A stretch of DNA of 24,687 bases from the NCBI GenBank assembly GCA_015039465.1, contig MU130299.1:119649-144335 (forward strand). Reading direction: 5' to 3'. The notes beneath the pieces are model-generated. The model saw only the letters and a list, made by a program, of their open reading frames with translations, made no database searches and was not told the DNA's origin. How positions within the stretch are numbered: the first letter of the stretch is position 1; each line of letters begins with the position of its first letter. The stretch comes from Phlegmacium glaucopus. Lineage: Eukaryota; Basidiomycota; Agaricomycetes; Agaricales; Cortinariaceae. Positions 8,416 through 19,659 of the stretch are shown here, piece by piece. A program made the position numbers and the translations under genes.

Positions 8416-9229
8416 TTCATTCGGCTCGTCTATTAAACGGGTGTCCAAAAAATACTAGACATACTTGTGTAACCGGCCGGTTCCGGCTTGATTCATTATA
8501 GGGATCAGGAATAAAAGGGGAATAGAGTTATAAACAACTGGTGAGAGAACTTTGGATAAGGAACCTTGAGAAGCCCTCTCCCATACTTATACTCGGATAT
8601 TTCCACTCTACAGCGTGTTCTCACTTAATCCAGGTGCGAGATGCCAAACAAAAAACAGGTGTTCTCTTATTCCCGGAATTCCAGACCGGGGGCATTCCTT
8701 ACCATTTCCAGGTTATTATTTTACACAAAAGAGAGGGACTCAATAAAGGTGTTTCGTTTTTCGGCCTTCATAACCTGTGCCGAATTGCGAAGAGACATTC
8801 TAAAGGTAATCTACTGCGCATTCCTCCGGATCTTACGCATTGGAAACCATGCATTGAGTCGGTTGTTGGATGATCATACCCGTCCGGGGCATCGCGAGTA
8901 CTCGTGCGCAGCTTGCGCGGGTATCGTGTCACAAAATGAGGGGCAGACGTTAGAAAAACTTTGACCAAATGTCATTTACTTTGCGCTATGAGAACGATTT
9001 TTTTAGCAAAGCATGGCAGATTTGTCTGTCGAAATTGTCTCCCCCCCTCGGTAGTATAAGGACGCGAGGTAAACTTTACGTGGACCTGCCATGAGTCAGG
9101 TTCGAAGATAAAGGGAACATGTACCCAACCCACAACCCAAATTAGCAATTAACACTTTAACTGCGCAAGGTAATATTGTATCCCTGGGCTCACGACTGCC
9201 AGTCCATGTTTGCGGAGTGATCCTATTTC
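8416..9229. other. Unassigned, weak ORFs only
   Basis: A 12-bp palindrome AACCGGCCGGTT lies at 8471-8482. Two overlapping plus-strand frames (8541-8873 and 8641-8964) are open but carry no recognisable domain. No splice model improves them. Confidence 0.35.
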
Positions 9230-9274
9230 CTTATCCTTCGTCCTCACTCCTAATCAAAGCGTTCGAAGGATAAG
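9230..9274. repeat. 11-bp inverted repeat
   Basis: CTTATCCTTCG (9230-9240) and CGAAGGATAAG (9264-9274) are perfect reverse complements with a 23-base loop. No matching target duplication or coding sequence was seen nearby, so the role is open. Confidence 0.7.
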
Positions 9275-10354
9275 TAAATCGAGGGTGTGAGTGGATATAA
9301 AAGATTGATCACGATTAAGAGATAACCAGGCAAGTCGCTGAGGTTCTTTGTCTCCAATCCCGTGCGAGCTTTATAATTAACATCCTTCGTGCATCATTAT
9401 CATGATTCTCAAACGTTATTCTGAGAAAAAGACATAACGGCCGCATTAGTATTTCATTTCTGCCAGTTACAGTAATCTACCTTTTCCCTCTTCTTCTAGA
9501 GTTCAAACTAGCTGAGATAACGATTACACAACTTCGGTGATAATGAGACAAACCTGTATGAGGGTACTGCTTGAAAAACGTCAAGGAACAAAGAAGAATC
9601 ATATATGCACCTAAATGAGGGTGAGTCTAAAAACTAACCCGTCAGCGAGAGTAATGTCTACGCTTTGAGAACGAAAGATTTCTCACCTTTATCTTTTATC
9701 GATCAGCCATTAAGCCAGGTTCCTCCGGACTTAGGTCGTGAAATGGACTAACAATATTCACTCGCCGTCTGTCTCGTAAAGCTTCTGGTATGTCGAAGCG
9801 GGGAGGTCATGGTGTAATTACGCTGCACACCATCGATTATGTCCTCATTGAAAGGCTGCGCAGCGCGCGTGTGCATGGAGATTACAACCTCTGTGGGTAA
9901 AATGACACATAAATCTAGCACAAAAATTTTGCGTGGAGCGAGATAACATAGCTTTTTTTTCTCTCGAGTGCATGCAGGATGGGGCTTTTAGATGGGACTT
10001 TAACATCTCGTTATTAACACTTATACAAACGGATAAAGGAAAGGACCGAGTCCGACGACGGGTAAGAGTTACTATAGGTTACCATCATCCATAGCGGAAA
10101 GGAAGCTGATAAGAGTGGTGGTAGTTTAGCATATCCGGATGAAATGACAGCCTGAGTACACATACCATACGGCTTCAGCTGCAGTAGATGTTGTCATAAC
10201 TGTAATTTTTGCGGCTCGACCACTCCGAACACGATGCTTATATGGCTTAGTGGTGTATATGGCAGTTACACCGTCCTGTACGGCTCTGCCCTAGTCAAAC
10301 TATAATTTTTTTTTGTTACCGTATAGCTCTGCCCTGTTCGGGAAAACCGGTGGC
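9275..10354. other. Intergenic stretch, no gene seen
   Basis: No long ORF or recognisable exon was found on either strand. Just before the next ORF there is a short direct repeat: GTACGGCTCTGCCCT (10278-10292) recurs as GTATAGCTCTGCCCT (10321-10335). Confidence 0.45.
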
Positions 10355-10984
10355 ATGGGAGACTCTCCTACGGCCCAAGTGAAACATAATGCGTCTAACA
10401 CATGCGACGCTCGCTCTTCAGGTTCAAAGCAAAGCTTGAAACGTTGCCGGTATCAGCCGGCGGAAATACGAGACATCGCTGCTAATGAACAGTTTGTCAA
10501 ACTGCCGCACACCTGGGAGAAAAAAGATGGCAATGAGCAAATCGATGACCTCAGAGGTTTATACAAGTCAATTATGACAGGCGAGGCCAAAAGGGTTACT
10601 GGAATGAACATCAGGGTTGAGTGTAAGTCAGTAATTGCACATAGATGTCGAGTGCTCGAGAGGTTTGATAGGTTGGACAGCTATGTCATTTCATTTAACA
10701 CAGAAGACCAGGGACGGAAAGCTGTAGATTTCCTGCGGAACACGAGAGACGCGACCGCATCAAAAGGTTCATATTTAAGGAAGGATGGCACCGAAATGGG
10801 GGCGGCAATTATTCCTGGGAAGTCCAAGTGTCGCTGTAACATAAGTATATGTACGATATCGGATGATTTGCTAAACAACCTCTTCAAAGTTCAATCAATC
10901 TTTTGGTGGGAACACGGAAGGGATTATGAGGATGACCGCAATGTTCCGAAAGATGAACAGCCTGACCCTCGGGCTTTTTCTTAA
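10355..10984 (+). CDS. Hypothetical protein, 209 aa, single exon
   Basis: This is the longest uninterrupted plus-strand frame in the window, from ATG (10355) to TAA (10982-10984). The frame stays open a further 14 codons upstream without an ATG. The protein is hydrophilic and mixed-charge, with no signal peptide or membrane helix. It starts MGDSPTAQVKHN, has a Lys/Arg-rich segment near residues 24-37, a middle section GLYKSIMTGEAKRVTGMN, a Cys pair KCRCNISIC, and an acidic Trp-containing tail (FWWEHGRDYEDD). I do not recognise the family. The balanced composition over 200 codons argues for a real or recently real coding sequence. Neither neighbour gives context, and single-exon structure is unusual beside the intron-rich genes here, so an element-derived gene is possible. 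Confidence 0.45.
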   Translation: MGDSPTAQVKHNASNTCDARSSGSKQSLKRCRYQPAEIRDIAANEQFVKLPHTWEKKDGNEQIDDLRGLYKSIMTGEAKRVTGMNIRVECKSVIAHRCRVLERFDRLDSYVISFNTEDQGRKAVDFLRNTRDATASKGSYLRKDGTEMGAAIIPGKSKCRCNISICTISDDLLNNLFKVQSIFWWEHGRDYEDDRNVPKDEQPDPRAFS

Positions 10985-11705
10985 AATATAGTAAGCCTTT
11001 CGCAGTCACAGTCGCAGAAGTGAGAGGGAGTGAAACTGGGTTTTTATGACAGGATGGTTGCGAATAGTCAACATATTCACGTGGAATTGAGTAGTTTTAA
11101 AGTGTGTTCGTCCCCATGCCGCCATGCGTTACCTGTGAAAGTCCGAGTCGCTGATGGCCGGTCACTGATGTTCCAATAGCGCAATAGCGCAAGTTTCAAA
11201 TCTTAATTGAAAAAAGATCAACGAATCCCAGACAAGCAATTTGTCATTGAACATACCCATTCAGAAATTGACAACCCATTTTACTGATCCGTTGACTTGC
11301 CAAGTTGGAAGCAGCTGAGAATGCAAGGATGTTTTTCAAAGCCCAAAAGGTAACCAATAGCCATTGGAATGCGTTGCAGGTATATATATATACAAGAGAT
11401 ATAAAGATGATCTATAATGAAGGCTAAATAGGAGGATTAGACCGAGGACCTCGACCAAAGGGAATACCAGTAAATGCCGAGAGAAAGCTACATGAGGTAA
11501 GTCTATAAAGTGCATGCGAAGCGAGAGCAAGGAAAAGCAAGGAAAGCCAATGAAGGGTAAGGGGAATTTTAGTGCTACCGAGTCTACGGCGGCTAAGTGC
11601 ATGGTGTTCCAGGGGAAATCGAAAACAGATAAAGCACGAATGTATGATGATGATGATGATGATGATGATGATGGGATGACACAAGAACCAAAATGAACAC
11701 AACAT
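10985..11705. other. Intergenic with microsatellites
   Basis: Contains a doubled AATAGCGC near 11177-11192, a (TA)n run near 11383-11393 and a (ATG)10 microsatellite at 11644-11673. Frames across the ATG repeat give poly-Asp or poly-Ser tracts that I regard as repeat artefacts. Confidence 0.5.
11644..11673. repeat. (ATG)10 trinucleotide microsatellite
   Basis: Ten uninterrupted ATG units. The length suggests it may be polymorphic between isolates. Confidence 0.95.
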
Positions 11706-12183
11706 TTATGTCGAGAATTTTGACTTCTAGAGAAGGTGGCAGTGTGAGTGATAGTTGGCAACGACAGAGTATAGCGACGTACGCTACGCATCATCAATGG
11801 GGCTGATGCATCTTGGGTTGGTATTGAAGGCTAAAAGATGGTTGGACAATTAGTCAATGAAAGGATAGCAAAAGGGTGACAATGATACTTACTTGTACCC
11901 TATACACCGTTTGTTGCGGCTGAGGGGTGAAAGACGAAGGTGTTTTTGAGAGAGCATTTCGAAGCTGAAGAATGAAATGTTAGGAGGTTTGTTTGTGAAG
12001 GAGGGTTAGTTGAAGATTACTGACCTTCTCTTCACTTTCTTGTGCCCGTTGAGCATACATGTTCGGATGCAAGGCTACGTTGTGTATGCTGGTGGCTTGT
12101 GGCAGTGAATACAGAGAGGATGATACGCTGGGGAAAGCGATGAGGTTGGAAGGAACAGTGTTGTTGGACGAGTTTGTATTCAT
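11706..12183 (-). CDS. Putative spliced Ser/Pro-rich protein, about 99 aa
   Basis: The model has exons 12183-12025 (53 codons, MNTNSSNNTVPSNLIAFP at the start), 11964-11893 (24 codons), 11830-11783 (16 codons) and 11726-11706. The first two introns (60 and 62 nt) have GTCAGT..TTCAG and GTAAGT..TTTTAG borders and keep frame exactly, which random sequence rarely does. The third junction, GTACGT..CTCTAG, is less certain; without it the frame runs on into the ATG/CAT repeat as poly-Ser. The product is rich in Ser, Asn, Pro and Gln, lacks a signal peptide or membrane span, and has a short polar helix-like stretch MYAQRAQESEEKLRNALSK. No family is recognised; disordered regulatory proteins look like this, but function is not claimed. 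Confidence 0.45.
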
Positions 12184-14247
12184 TGTGAAGTATAGCTGTT
12201 GAAAGGACAGGAAATAAGTTGAAAGAAAAGGGTAGATTCATAGAGGCATTTATAGAGTCGAGTTGCGTGACTTGAAAAAGTCTCACGAAAGTAAGGATCT
12301 CAAAGAAAGAGATCGTTGACAAGATCAGGTTTCCCAAGCGAATCAAGATTCATGCCCATTTACATCCCCGGCGGTTCTTTCCGAACCTCAGTTATCATCG
12401 AGGTCAAGCTTCCTTGCCCCTTGCGACACATTTAAATTTTGGGGTGCTTTTAACAGCAAATGGCCGTGTGTCCCTGCATCTTGATGCGGAAGTACTACTC
12501 TCCACCCATTATTGTTGTTGTCTCTCTACTACCTCTCCTTCGTTAACATTCGTTTTAATATCATGATGTGGCCGTTGGTCTGAGATCTCACTAGATCTGA
12601 CTCCTGACCTTTACCCTTTAAGTACACCGATGATGGCCGCCGACATAGCCGTACCTTTTTACAGCAGTATAATTCCACTACATATCCACCTTTTTTTCCT
12701 CACTGCTGCCTGTCTCACAAGCCTGATTAAAATATACCCTCAATACGTCTGTGATTAATCGAGACCTCAAGGGATCCACCTGTGCCTCGAGTTCTGAAAG
12801 AGCTGAGTAATTGTGTTTACTTATACGTGAATCTTCGTCTTTTGGCCAACCTTCTGGCTCACTTCAGTTTACAATACGTGCGAAAACATGGACTGACAGC
12901 ATCATCTGACGGTGTCGTGACTATTTGGCATATCTCTCCTCTCCACGTGTCGGATCTATCCTTGCTCATCCCCGCCTGGGTATATAACTGTTCAGCTCGA
13001 ACGTTTGAACAGAGCACCAGCTCTAATGTCTTCAACCTTGCTCTTTCCTTGATATTTCCTCTTATCCAATGGCCCTTCGAAACTATTAGTAGGTAAACCA
13101 ATTTGCAACAAAACCTTGAGCTTGCCTCAGATCCATTGGAAATATCGATGTCAACTGATCATTGTGAGCGTCTCCTTTTTCCTTTTCATATATATATACT
13201 TATTGATAGCCTCTCACAGCCTCCCGCCATCCCATTAAATAAACTCAGGTCCACTAGCGGTAGTTGATTTTCAAATGTCTCACGGAAATTAAGTTTTATT
13301 CTTTCTATGAATATTCCTATCAATCAACGAGCTGATTGAGCCTGAGTATCGTTGCCCACGTACAGCATACACCTGTGAGACGCCGGTATAAAGCGTGTAT
13401 AATTTACTCTGAGCTCAAGCGTCAATGCCATGTGCATGCAACCTTGAAGTTCAGTGTCAACCTATCATCGCGGCTGGTCATTCTCATGTGTGTCGAGATA
13501 AGCCCCGCTGCATATATAGCCTCGTAACGAAACTAGTCTAATTTTATTGCAAAAGTATTCAGAGTTCCATGGCCATATGGTTTAAACTGGTGGCAACGAT
13601 CTATAAATTCACGTCGCCTTATAAACATGCCTCATTTCACGTACGTTTAATGTGGAGCTATGAACTCCCGCCCATATAACGAGCTGTCGGCCTGCTCAAT
13701 GGCTTGCACTGACCTAAATATAACAAGGCATTCCCCGCAATCAATGTCAGCCAAAGGACGAGCTCCGTGACAACCGGATAATCTGGAGGAGAACTCAAAT
13801 CTCTATGAGACTGACCCATCATGATTACCCGTTCGGTATCTTTATACATTAGATGGACGTTGGACATAAAAGAGGGAAATTCAAATCTGCGTTGATTCAA
13901 GTTCGTATCGTTACGCAACTTGAAGGACATGAGGCTGCAACAGCTGCAATATTAATGCCAAACCTAATGGAGGGTGGGCCGGTTTTGACCGAGTTACCAA
14001 AAGCGTTCAACAAAACGTCAATTTAATACACTACCTATCCGCGTGAAAGATGTGGCCAGTAACATAGACAATAAGGTACAGGTAGAATGTTCCCACCTTG
14101 GGCAATGCGAGTAAGCATATCGCCTTCCAATTGACCTGTTTGAACACTTACTACGTGCTTGACTACACCGGTTTTGGGCTGTTCGGTTAAGCGCGCAAAG
14201 AAATTTTGAGCTTTAGAAAGGGCTTTTAAGTCCTTGCAACGCCAACA
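12184..14247. other. Gene-poor stretch
   Basis: Possible promoter sequence for the minus-strand gene at 12183 lies at the left edge. Open frames at 12782-13096 (+), 13336-13527 (+) and 13658-13930 (-) have no coherent domain. A (TA)n run lies near 13187-13197. At 14035-14247 the minus frame that carries the glycyl-tRNA synthetase C-terminus continues, but with sequence I cannot assign. Confidence 0.4.
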
Positions 14248-15540
14248 ACGTACCTCTTGACAGATGGGGTCAAACCCCTGTTGGGTACGCAACGGCGCGA
14301 TGAGAACGTCATTGAATCGACGTGCAACCAGGGGGTGACAAGCCACATACTACTTACGGAGATGATGATAAGATTGCGATAAGATGTAATCAGTAAAGTA
14401 AACTTACGCCACGACGAACACGCACAGCATCAGACAGCATCTTGTTGTCTGTCCCGGATGCTATCACAGCAAGTTACACATGGTACGGCTGAGTCAAGGA
14501 AATGAAGGGTTCGATGACGTTTGGAGGTACTATAGATAAGAGGATGTTGGTCAGATAAGAGAGAAAGGAATGTGTGATCCCCGTCGCCCTATTACGACTT
14601 ACGCTTCATGGTCTTGCAGTCAGTACCTCAGAAGTCAATTTCACACCCCCTATTCCCTCCGAGGGTTTGAGGATAATTTTTTCTGTGAATAATAAAATCA
14701 TGTCATCCCGCATTCGGCGCATACAATTAAACTCTTCACCTTGAGTCAACGGTGACTTGGCGAACGAAATTCCGAGTCGTAGGTCGCCAGTTCCTATGAG
14801 GTTTGGATGCCACATGCATTATGCTTGAAAGGTTTTGCCCGACTGTATTCCGTACGGTTCTCTCTGTGTCACAAGAAGCTCATTGAGAGCTTGACGGACA
14901 ACAAGCGGATGACTAGTTCGGACTGAATGAACGGAAAGATCATAAGCCGCTCGATCGCCATCCCGTCTAGCCAGTGGAGTACTAGTAGGGGTACCTCTGC
15001 ATAGCCACAATCAGTACCATAATAAGCCATCTCGAAGGGGCGTTGAGGGTTAATACCAAATTTAGCCAAGAAGTATATCCGGACAAGGAGTCCTGAGTGG
15101 CGATAACACTGTCATCGTCTGCAGCTTTGCCCCCCACAGTCATCGTCGTCGATCCAGGGGGGATGAGATTCACATTGCGTATTTTATTGAACCGCGCTTC
15201 TTGTTTCCGGGTCCACGTAAAGCTCGATCTATACCCCACATTAAACTCGAGGATGTGTAGAAGACCAGCGAATGGAGAGATCGAATCCCGGGATGACTAT
15301 TGACAATGTCATCGGAACTCCAGGAGAGGGGAGAAATCAGTGAGGAAAATGGCCTATACAGTCAGGGAGCCTGTTCCAGATTCAGAATGAAAACGTTTTG
15401 GTTGGTCAAATATATGAAAAAAGGGTGCCAAACCTTGATCCCAGGTTGTCGGTCGCGTTGGACAGGTCCCACTCGCTTTGAACATGAGGTTGGGCAATTG
15501 AGGTATATGTCCACAATCCTCGTGCCTTGCTAAATTTACT
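14248..15540 (-). pseudogene. Glycyl-tRNA synthetase pseudogene, copy 1
   Basis: Class II glycyl-tRNA synthetase charges tRNA-Gly. Read from 15540 downward, the fragments follow the order of the family: NLMF, a decayed G-H-F-L-N-F-x-R-L-L-E-F stretch near 15325-15360, TTMTVG plus AADD near 15115-15150, then FGINPQRP, YYGTDC and [11 protein letters not shown] at about 14900-15070. A LTSEVLT piece lies near 14612-14635. VLIAPL plus FDPICQEV of the anticodon-binding domain lies at 14248-14310. Reading frame changes many times and stops are frequent, so it cannot make a functional enzyme. It is collinear with copies 2 and 3 at 19660-21262 but clearly diverged from them. The intact host gene is not in this window. 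Confidence 0.8.
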
Positions 15541-16223
15541 CACTATTAGACGGCAAATGGGTCATTGTCGAGTAAATTAACTTGAAACGCGGAAAAGGAC
15601 TGACTGGAGCATGAATAAACTTGAAGTTGTAACACATCACATTCTCATCGTCCAGCTCAAAGCTCAACGTGAAGGCGAGACGCAATATGCTGAGATGTGT
15701 ATGTGGTGTCTATCTAAGATACTATTAGTATGTAGTCTGTGAGTGACTGAGTGGGCGGAGACCCGAACTTTCAATCGTCGATTGAAAATTTGCATTACAT
15801 AATCCTGGCAGGACTTAACTTAGGCGCCCTTGAAGAAACCAAGATATCAAGGACCCGGTCCGTCATTTGTTTAACTCCTACTCAAATCAAGGCATTAATA
15901 ACGATGTGTGTTTGCAAGTTGCAAGGGCAAAATAGCGTAGCCTAAGAGTAACCTGGTTATTGTTTTAACGAGATGGTTAATGTCTGCTTCTTGATGGTCA
16001 ACTGCTGAAATGGGGTCGGGGTTATGATTTCAATTCGCCAGTAGATGGATTCAAGGTACTATGCGACGCGAATACAAACGCGCAGACAACAGGGACTATG
16101 CTAGAAAAAGCCAAAAGTTGGACATTTTGTTAAATGAAAAGCACAACATCTCTGTATCCCATGGAGACCAGATGACGAATCCTCTATAATCAAATCAGAG
16201 GCCTAGAAGGAGTGAATCAGACA
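15541..16223. other. Spacer between two pseudogenes
   Basis: No coding sequence is evident apart from a short unremarkable plus-strand frame (15751-15945). The 3' flank of the GMC pseudogene begins at about 16223. Confidence 0.5.
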
Positions 16224-18660
16224 TTAATTAATTAAATGGAAACATGACCCTTGACAGACCTTTTCAGCTATCCCATACACCGTAGAAGAAAGATGAGCTG
16301 AAAGTTGGAATGGAATGATAGAGGCATCTGCCATGGAGGACGCGAAGAGACATAAAGTTAATTCATCTGAATGCCAGTAGTAACTAGATTATTAAATGAC
16401 TTACCTACAACCCTTACATTCTGAACACCATAAACCCTTAAATTTGCGTCTACAACACCTCCTAGTGACCGAGGTAACATGGCAGCAGTGCCAATGGGAT
16501 GATACACTGGTACGTAATTGTTTGCAACAAAGGCGCGGAAGTCGCTGTCTGTCTGTACAGTTGATCCAGGTTGAACTTCGACTGAGTACAAAGACTTGGC
16601 AGCTGAAGTGGAAGCAATTCGTCGAACTAGCATGCTTGCATTTGCGAGAAGAGAAAGATCTTGCACATCGGTGAGGTAATTTGGATTTACTGAAACTAGC
16701 GTCAGAATCAGTGGACCTGAATATCTGGGCACATACAGCTAGGCGGTACTTGTGGATCTCTAGAGGATATATGTACCGTTCCCCGGCTATTGAGAAAATC
16801 AAGATCCAGAGATGCGTATTTGAACCAACGCGGGTCACTTACGATTGAGGGAGTAAAATCCAAGTAATAGTTCCGAGCAATTGCTCAGTCAAAAATAGGT
16901 GAATAGCCTCGACGACAGGCGCTACAGATTATCACTATCAATGCTTTTAACCGAACCGAACTCAAATACGTACCATCTTGCTCCCCGAACTGCTTCGCCT
17001 GTATTGTGAAAATGTTTTCCAATCCATCTTGGCTCACCGCCGCGCCGGAAGCTACAATAGCGGCAGCTCTCTGGGATATAGTTGATTTGAGATCTCGAAC
17101 ATATGCATCTGCACCCGATTTGCCTAGTATTTGCGGGAGCGTGAGGAAAGACGATACTTGAGACTGAGGGGCATGCGGATCTGAAGAATTAATCGGTGTG
17201 TTGACGACGTACGCGGACGCACTAAGTGCTTGATCTTGGAGGTTTGTCCCTACAGCTGGCAGATCGACCTAGAGACCATGTTTGAATGAGGAGGGGGGAA
17301 AAGGGAAAAAGCACCTACCATTACTGGGATTCCCAGAGACTCTAGAATACTATAGCGATTCATGTCAATCGCTACGATAGCTTTGGCCGAAATTTTAAAA
17401 TTACGTTTTATTTCCGATGCCACTGAGTTCAAGGAACTTTGGAGTCTGGTTTTGTTTCCATTAGGGAAATGTCAAAGAAAAGTGAAATTCCTTACACCGA
17501 GAGAACCAGACGAAATGATGACTTCCTTCTCTACATTGATCGTCATCTCTCCAGCTGGTGAATCTTGACTCTGAAACGCTACCCCTTGCGGCCTAGGAAG
17601 TCTTCCATTGACAATTTTATTCCAAATTATCCGTGTGGCTCGGTGTTGCACGAGAATGTGTAGATTGGGCCTAGACGTAAGGGGTAATGTGAACAAGTAG
17701 CTTTGTGCCGCACTACTCCTTGTGTTATTCCCCATATTCGGGCCATCGCTAGCCCCAGGAATGACAGAGAAGGGGTTCCTGGCCGAACCTCTGGGATCAC
17801 CACTGCACTGGTCAACGTCACCCGTGCGCAGGCCAGGAATTATGGAAGCCGTGGCGTTAATTAGTGTATCCCAAATAGTGCACTCCGGACAAGGATATGG
17901 GTTTGGGAAGCCTGTGACGACGTGTCCGGATGTTCCATGAGCATCTGGGTCAAATATGACGCCTAATTTTATCTGAGCTGCGTTTGGGGCAGTAAATTTC
18001 TCGGCCTTTTTCATATATGAATAAGAATCCCCATAACAGGAAGGGAAACGTACCCTTGCAGTGAAATAAAGTTCCAACCTGGATTGCCTAGTTCTTCCAG
18101 CGCGTCATATTGCCCGATTGTTCCCCTTGTCCATTGCATTAACGGCAGAGCTTCCACCTAATACTTTTCCCCTAAGTAGACATTACGCTGAGAATATCTT
18201 GAAACGAAAAAAAAAGACTCACACTGTGAGGCTATGTGCCAGGCCTCCTACCGTCTGGTTAGTTGTGACCAATCCCCAAGTTAAATCGGGAGAATTTGAA
18301 GCTGTAGGGAAACTATTTAGAGTAGCAAAACAATCAACTTTTGGGAAAACCATTCAGGAAAAAAAGTACTAACTTTCCTGGATCAGTGATTCGAGGATCT
18401 TCCTGGACATTTGGGCCCGACTCAATGACCAATACTGTCACTTCCGGATTTTACGTGAGTCTGTTTGCAATTGTCAAACCTAATTACAGGATATGTTGAA
18501 TATCCAAACGTAGCGGCACGTATTACTCACCTGCCGTTCCACCACCCACGATCACATAGCTGAAAATTCTATTGGCTATGCCAGATGGATTGGCTATGAT
18601 TTCATATGATCGGCCTACTGCCGCGCAAGCAACATTAATGGCGACCAAGAGAGACAACAT
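16224..18660 (-). pseudogene. Secreted GMC oxidoreductase pseudogene (aryl-alcohol/glucose oxidase type)
   Basis: GMC flavoenzymes oxidise alcohols or sugars and make H2O2, typically outside the cell in lignocellulose decay. Twelve exons can be traced: 18660-18531, 18479-18374, 18312-18223, 18171-18054, about 18018-17496, 17445-17405, 17349-17319, 17268-16974, 16921-16843, 16786-16737, 16689-16405, 16327-16224; introns are mostly 47-61 nt. Features in order: signal peptide MLSLLVAINVACAAVG; FAD-binding VIVGGGTAGLTIANRL; VLVIESGP; GKVLGGSSAVN; the second GMC signature GTPKFLELSGIG; VDLPAVGTNLQDQ; and the catalytic C-terminus YHPIGTAAMLP and VDASIIPFQLSAH with both expected active-site His. Three lesions: in-frame TAA at 18451-18453 in the FAD domain; a frameshift near 18137 right after GGSSAVN; and no usable AG acceptor after the GTACGT donor at 18053. 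All other exons and sites are intact, so inactivation looks recent. Confidence 0.93.
18451..18453 (-). other. In-frame TAA in the GMC FAD-binding domain
   Basis: The stop falls between ANRLT and NPEVTVLVIESG, a position where the family normally has a polar residue. It lies in a well-defined exon (18374-18479) and no alternative splicing avoids it. Confidence 0.9.
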
Positions 18661-19659
18661 TAATGTTATGAGCTAGCGAGTAGCCTAGCTTAAGAACGAT
18701 CCAGGGTCCATCAAAGTTATCATAACAAATGAAACGCCAGCGGCTATGCGTGGTCATCAAGTTAGATGTAGATGAGCGTAGACGAAGTGTTGCCATGGGT
18801 CGGCTAAATAGGGACCCTGACCAAAAAGTTTTGAAAAAAGTGCCGGCCGGGAATCCGCAATTGGCAAATTAGATTCCGGGTTTTCAACAGTTTTCGTAGA
18901 CCTATAGTCTGCCTAGGTTTTCGCAAGTCTCCCGTAGGCAGACTTCATAAATATTGATAATCAGTTGATTGATGAGTTGATCTCCTTCATAGGTTTCCAG
19001 GTCTCCGAAAACTGGGAAACCGGAAAATATTGTGGAACAGTCAAAGCCCTTGATAATATGCATGTCATAGTTTCCAAGTAATTTCCAAAGTTTGATGTTT
19101 GACGTGCCGGCGCACTCTGCCATGGCCTCGACACACGGCATTTCGCATTGTTGAAATCATGATTGCTGTTTTACCTGTGTAAATAGCATAATTATTGATG
19201 AATGTATGTAGATATAAATCCTATACCTGACAGGAATAGTCTTCCAAATGACAGCAGACAGCGACAGACAGCTAGGATTCGGAAACCAGAACACCGATAT
19301 TGGACGCTAAGACTGAGCAGCACATCTTATTCTAGACCACACGCCGCCATCGCAAGCATGGTGCACATCTCGTGCGCCAATCCATGAATCCCGATACCGA
19401 AAGGAGTAACATGGAAATGGACAGGCCAAACAACTTCATCGATAGAGCCAATCTCTGATCCATTGTGTCCTTGTGGTGTCTCGTTCTTTTGTAGCAGGAG
19501 AGGAGAAAATGGCAAGGTGAATTGGCATTAGTTCTATCCAAGAAGATGAGGTTGCAACGCAAAACGTACTGGAGAATCATGGTCGAGTTTTGAACCGCTG
19601 TATCAATAGGACAAATCAGTAGACAATTCGAAATGAAACCTGGAGAGGACGACATAAGT
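18661..19659. other. Upstream flank of the GMC pseudogene, no gene seen
   Basis: A minus-strand frame at 18902-19141 and shorter frames near 19200-19700 lack motifs. GTCTGCCTA (18907-18915) and TAGGCAGAC (18935-18943) form a 9-bp perfect inverted repeat with a 19-base loop. Confidence 0.45.

Noticed and set aside
9046..9110. tRNA-like signals: TCGGTAGTATAAGG (A-box-like) and GGTTCGA (B-box-like) at about tRNA spacing
   Set aside because: No acceptor stem, no proper anticodon or T stem and no 3' end can be folded; at best a very old tRNA or SINE relic.
11336..11797. Minus-strand 153-codon frame with poly-Ser
   Set aside because: The poly-Ser comes from the ATG microsatellite; the rest has no coding features beyond possible read-through of the 12183 gene model.
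12885..12945. Plus-strand peptide LTASSDGVVTIWHIS resembling one WD40 blade
   Set aside because: Only one blade-like stretch, no second repeat and no splice-supported exon around it.
14035..14247. Possible further protein downstream of glycyl-tRNA synthetase copy 1 (TGVVKHVVSVQTGQLEGDM)
   Set aside because: Open frame with protein-like sequence, but it matches no glycyl-tRNA synthetase segment and I cannot name a family.
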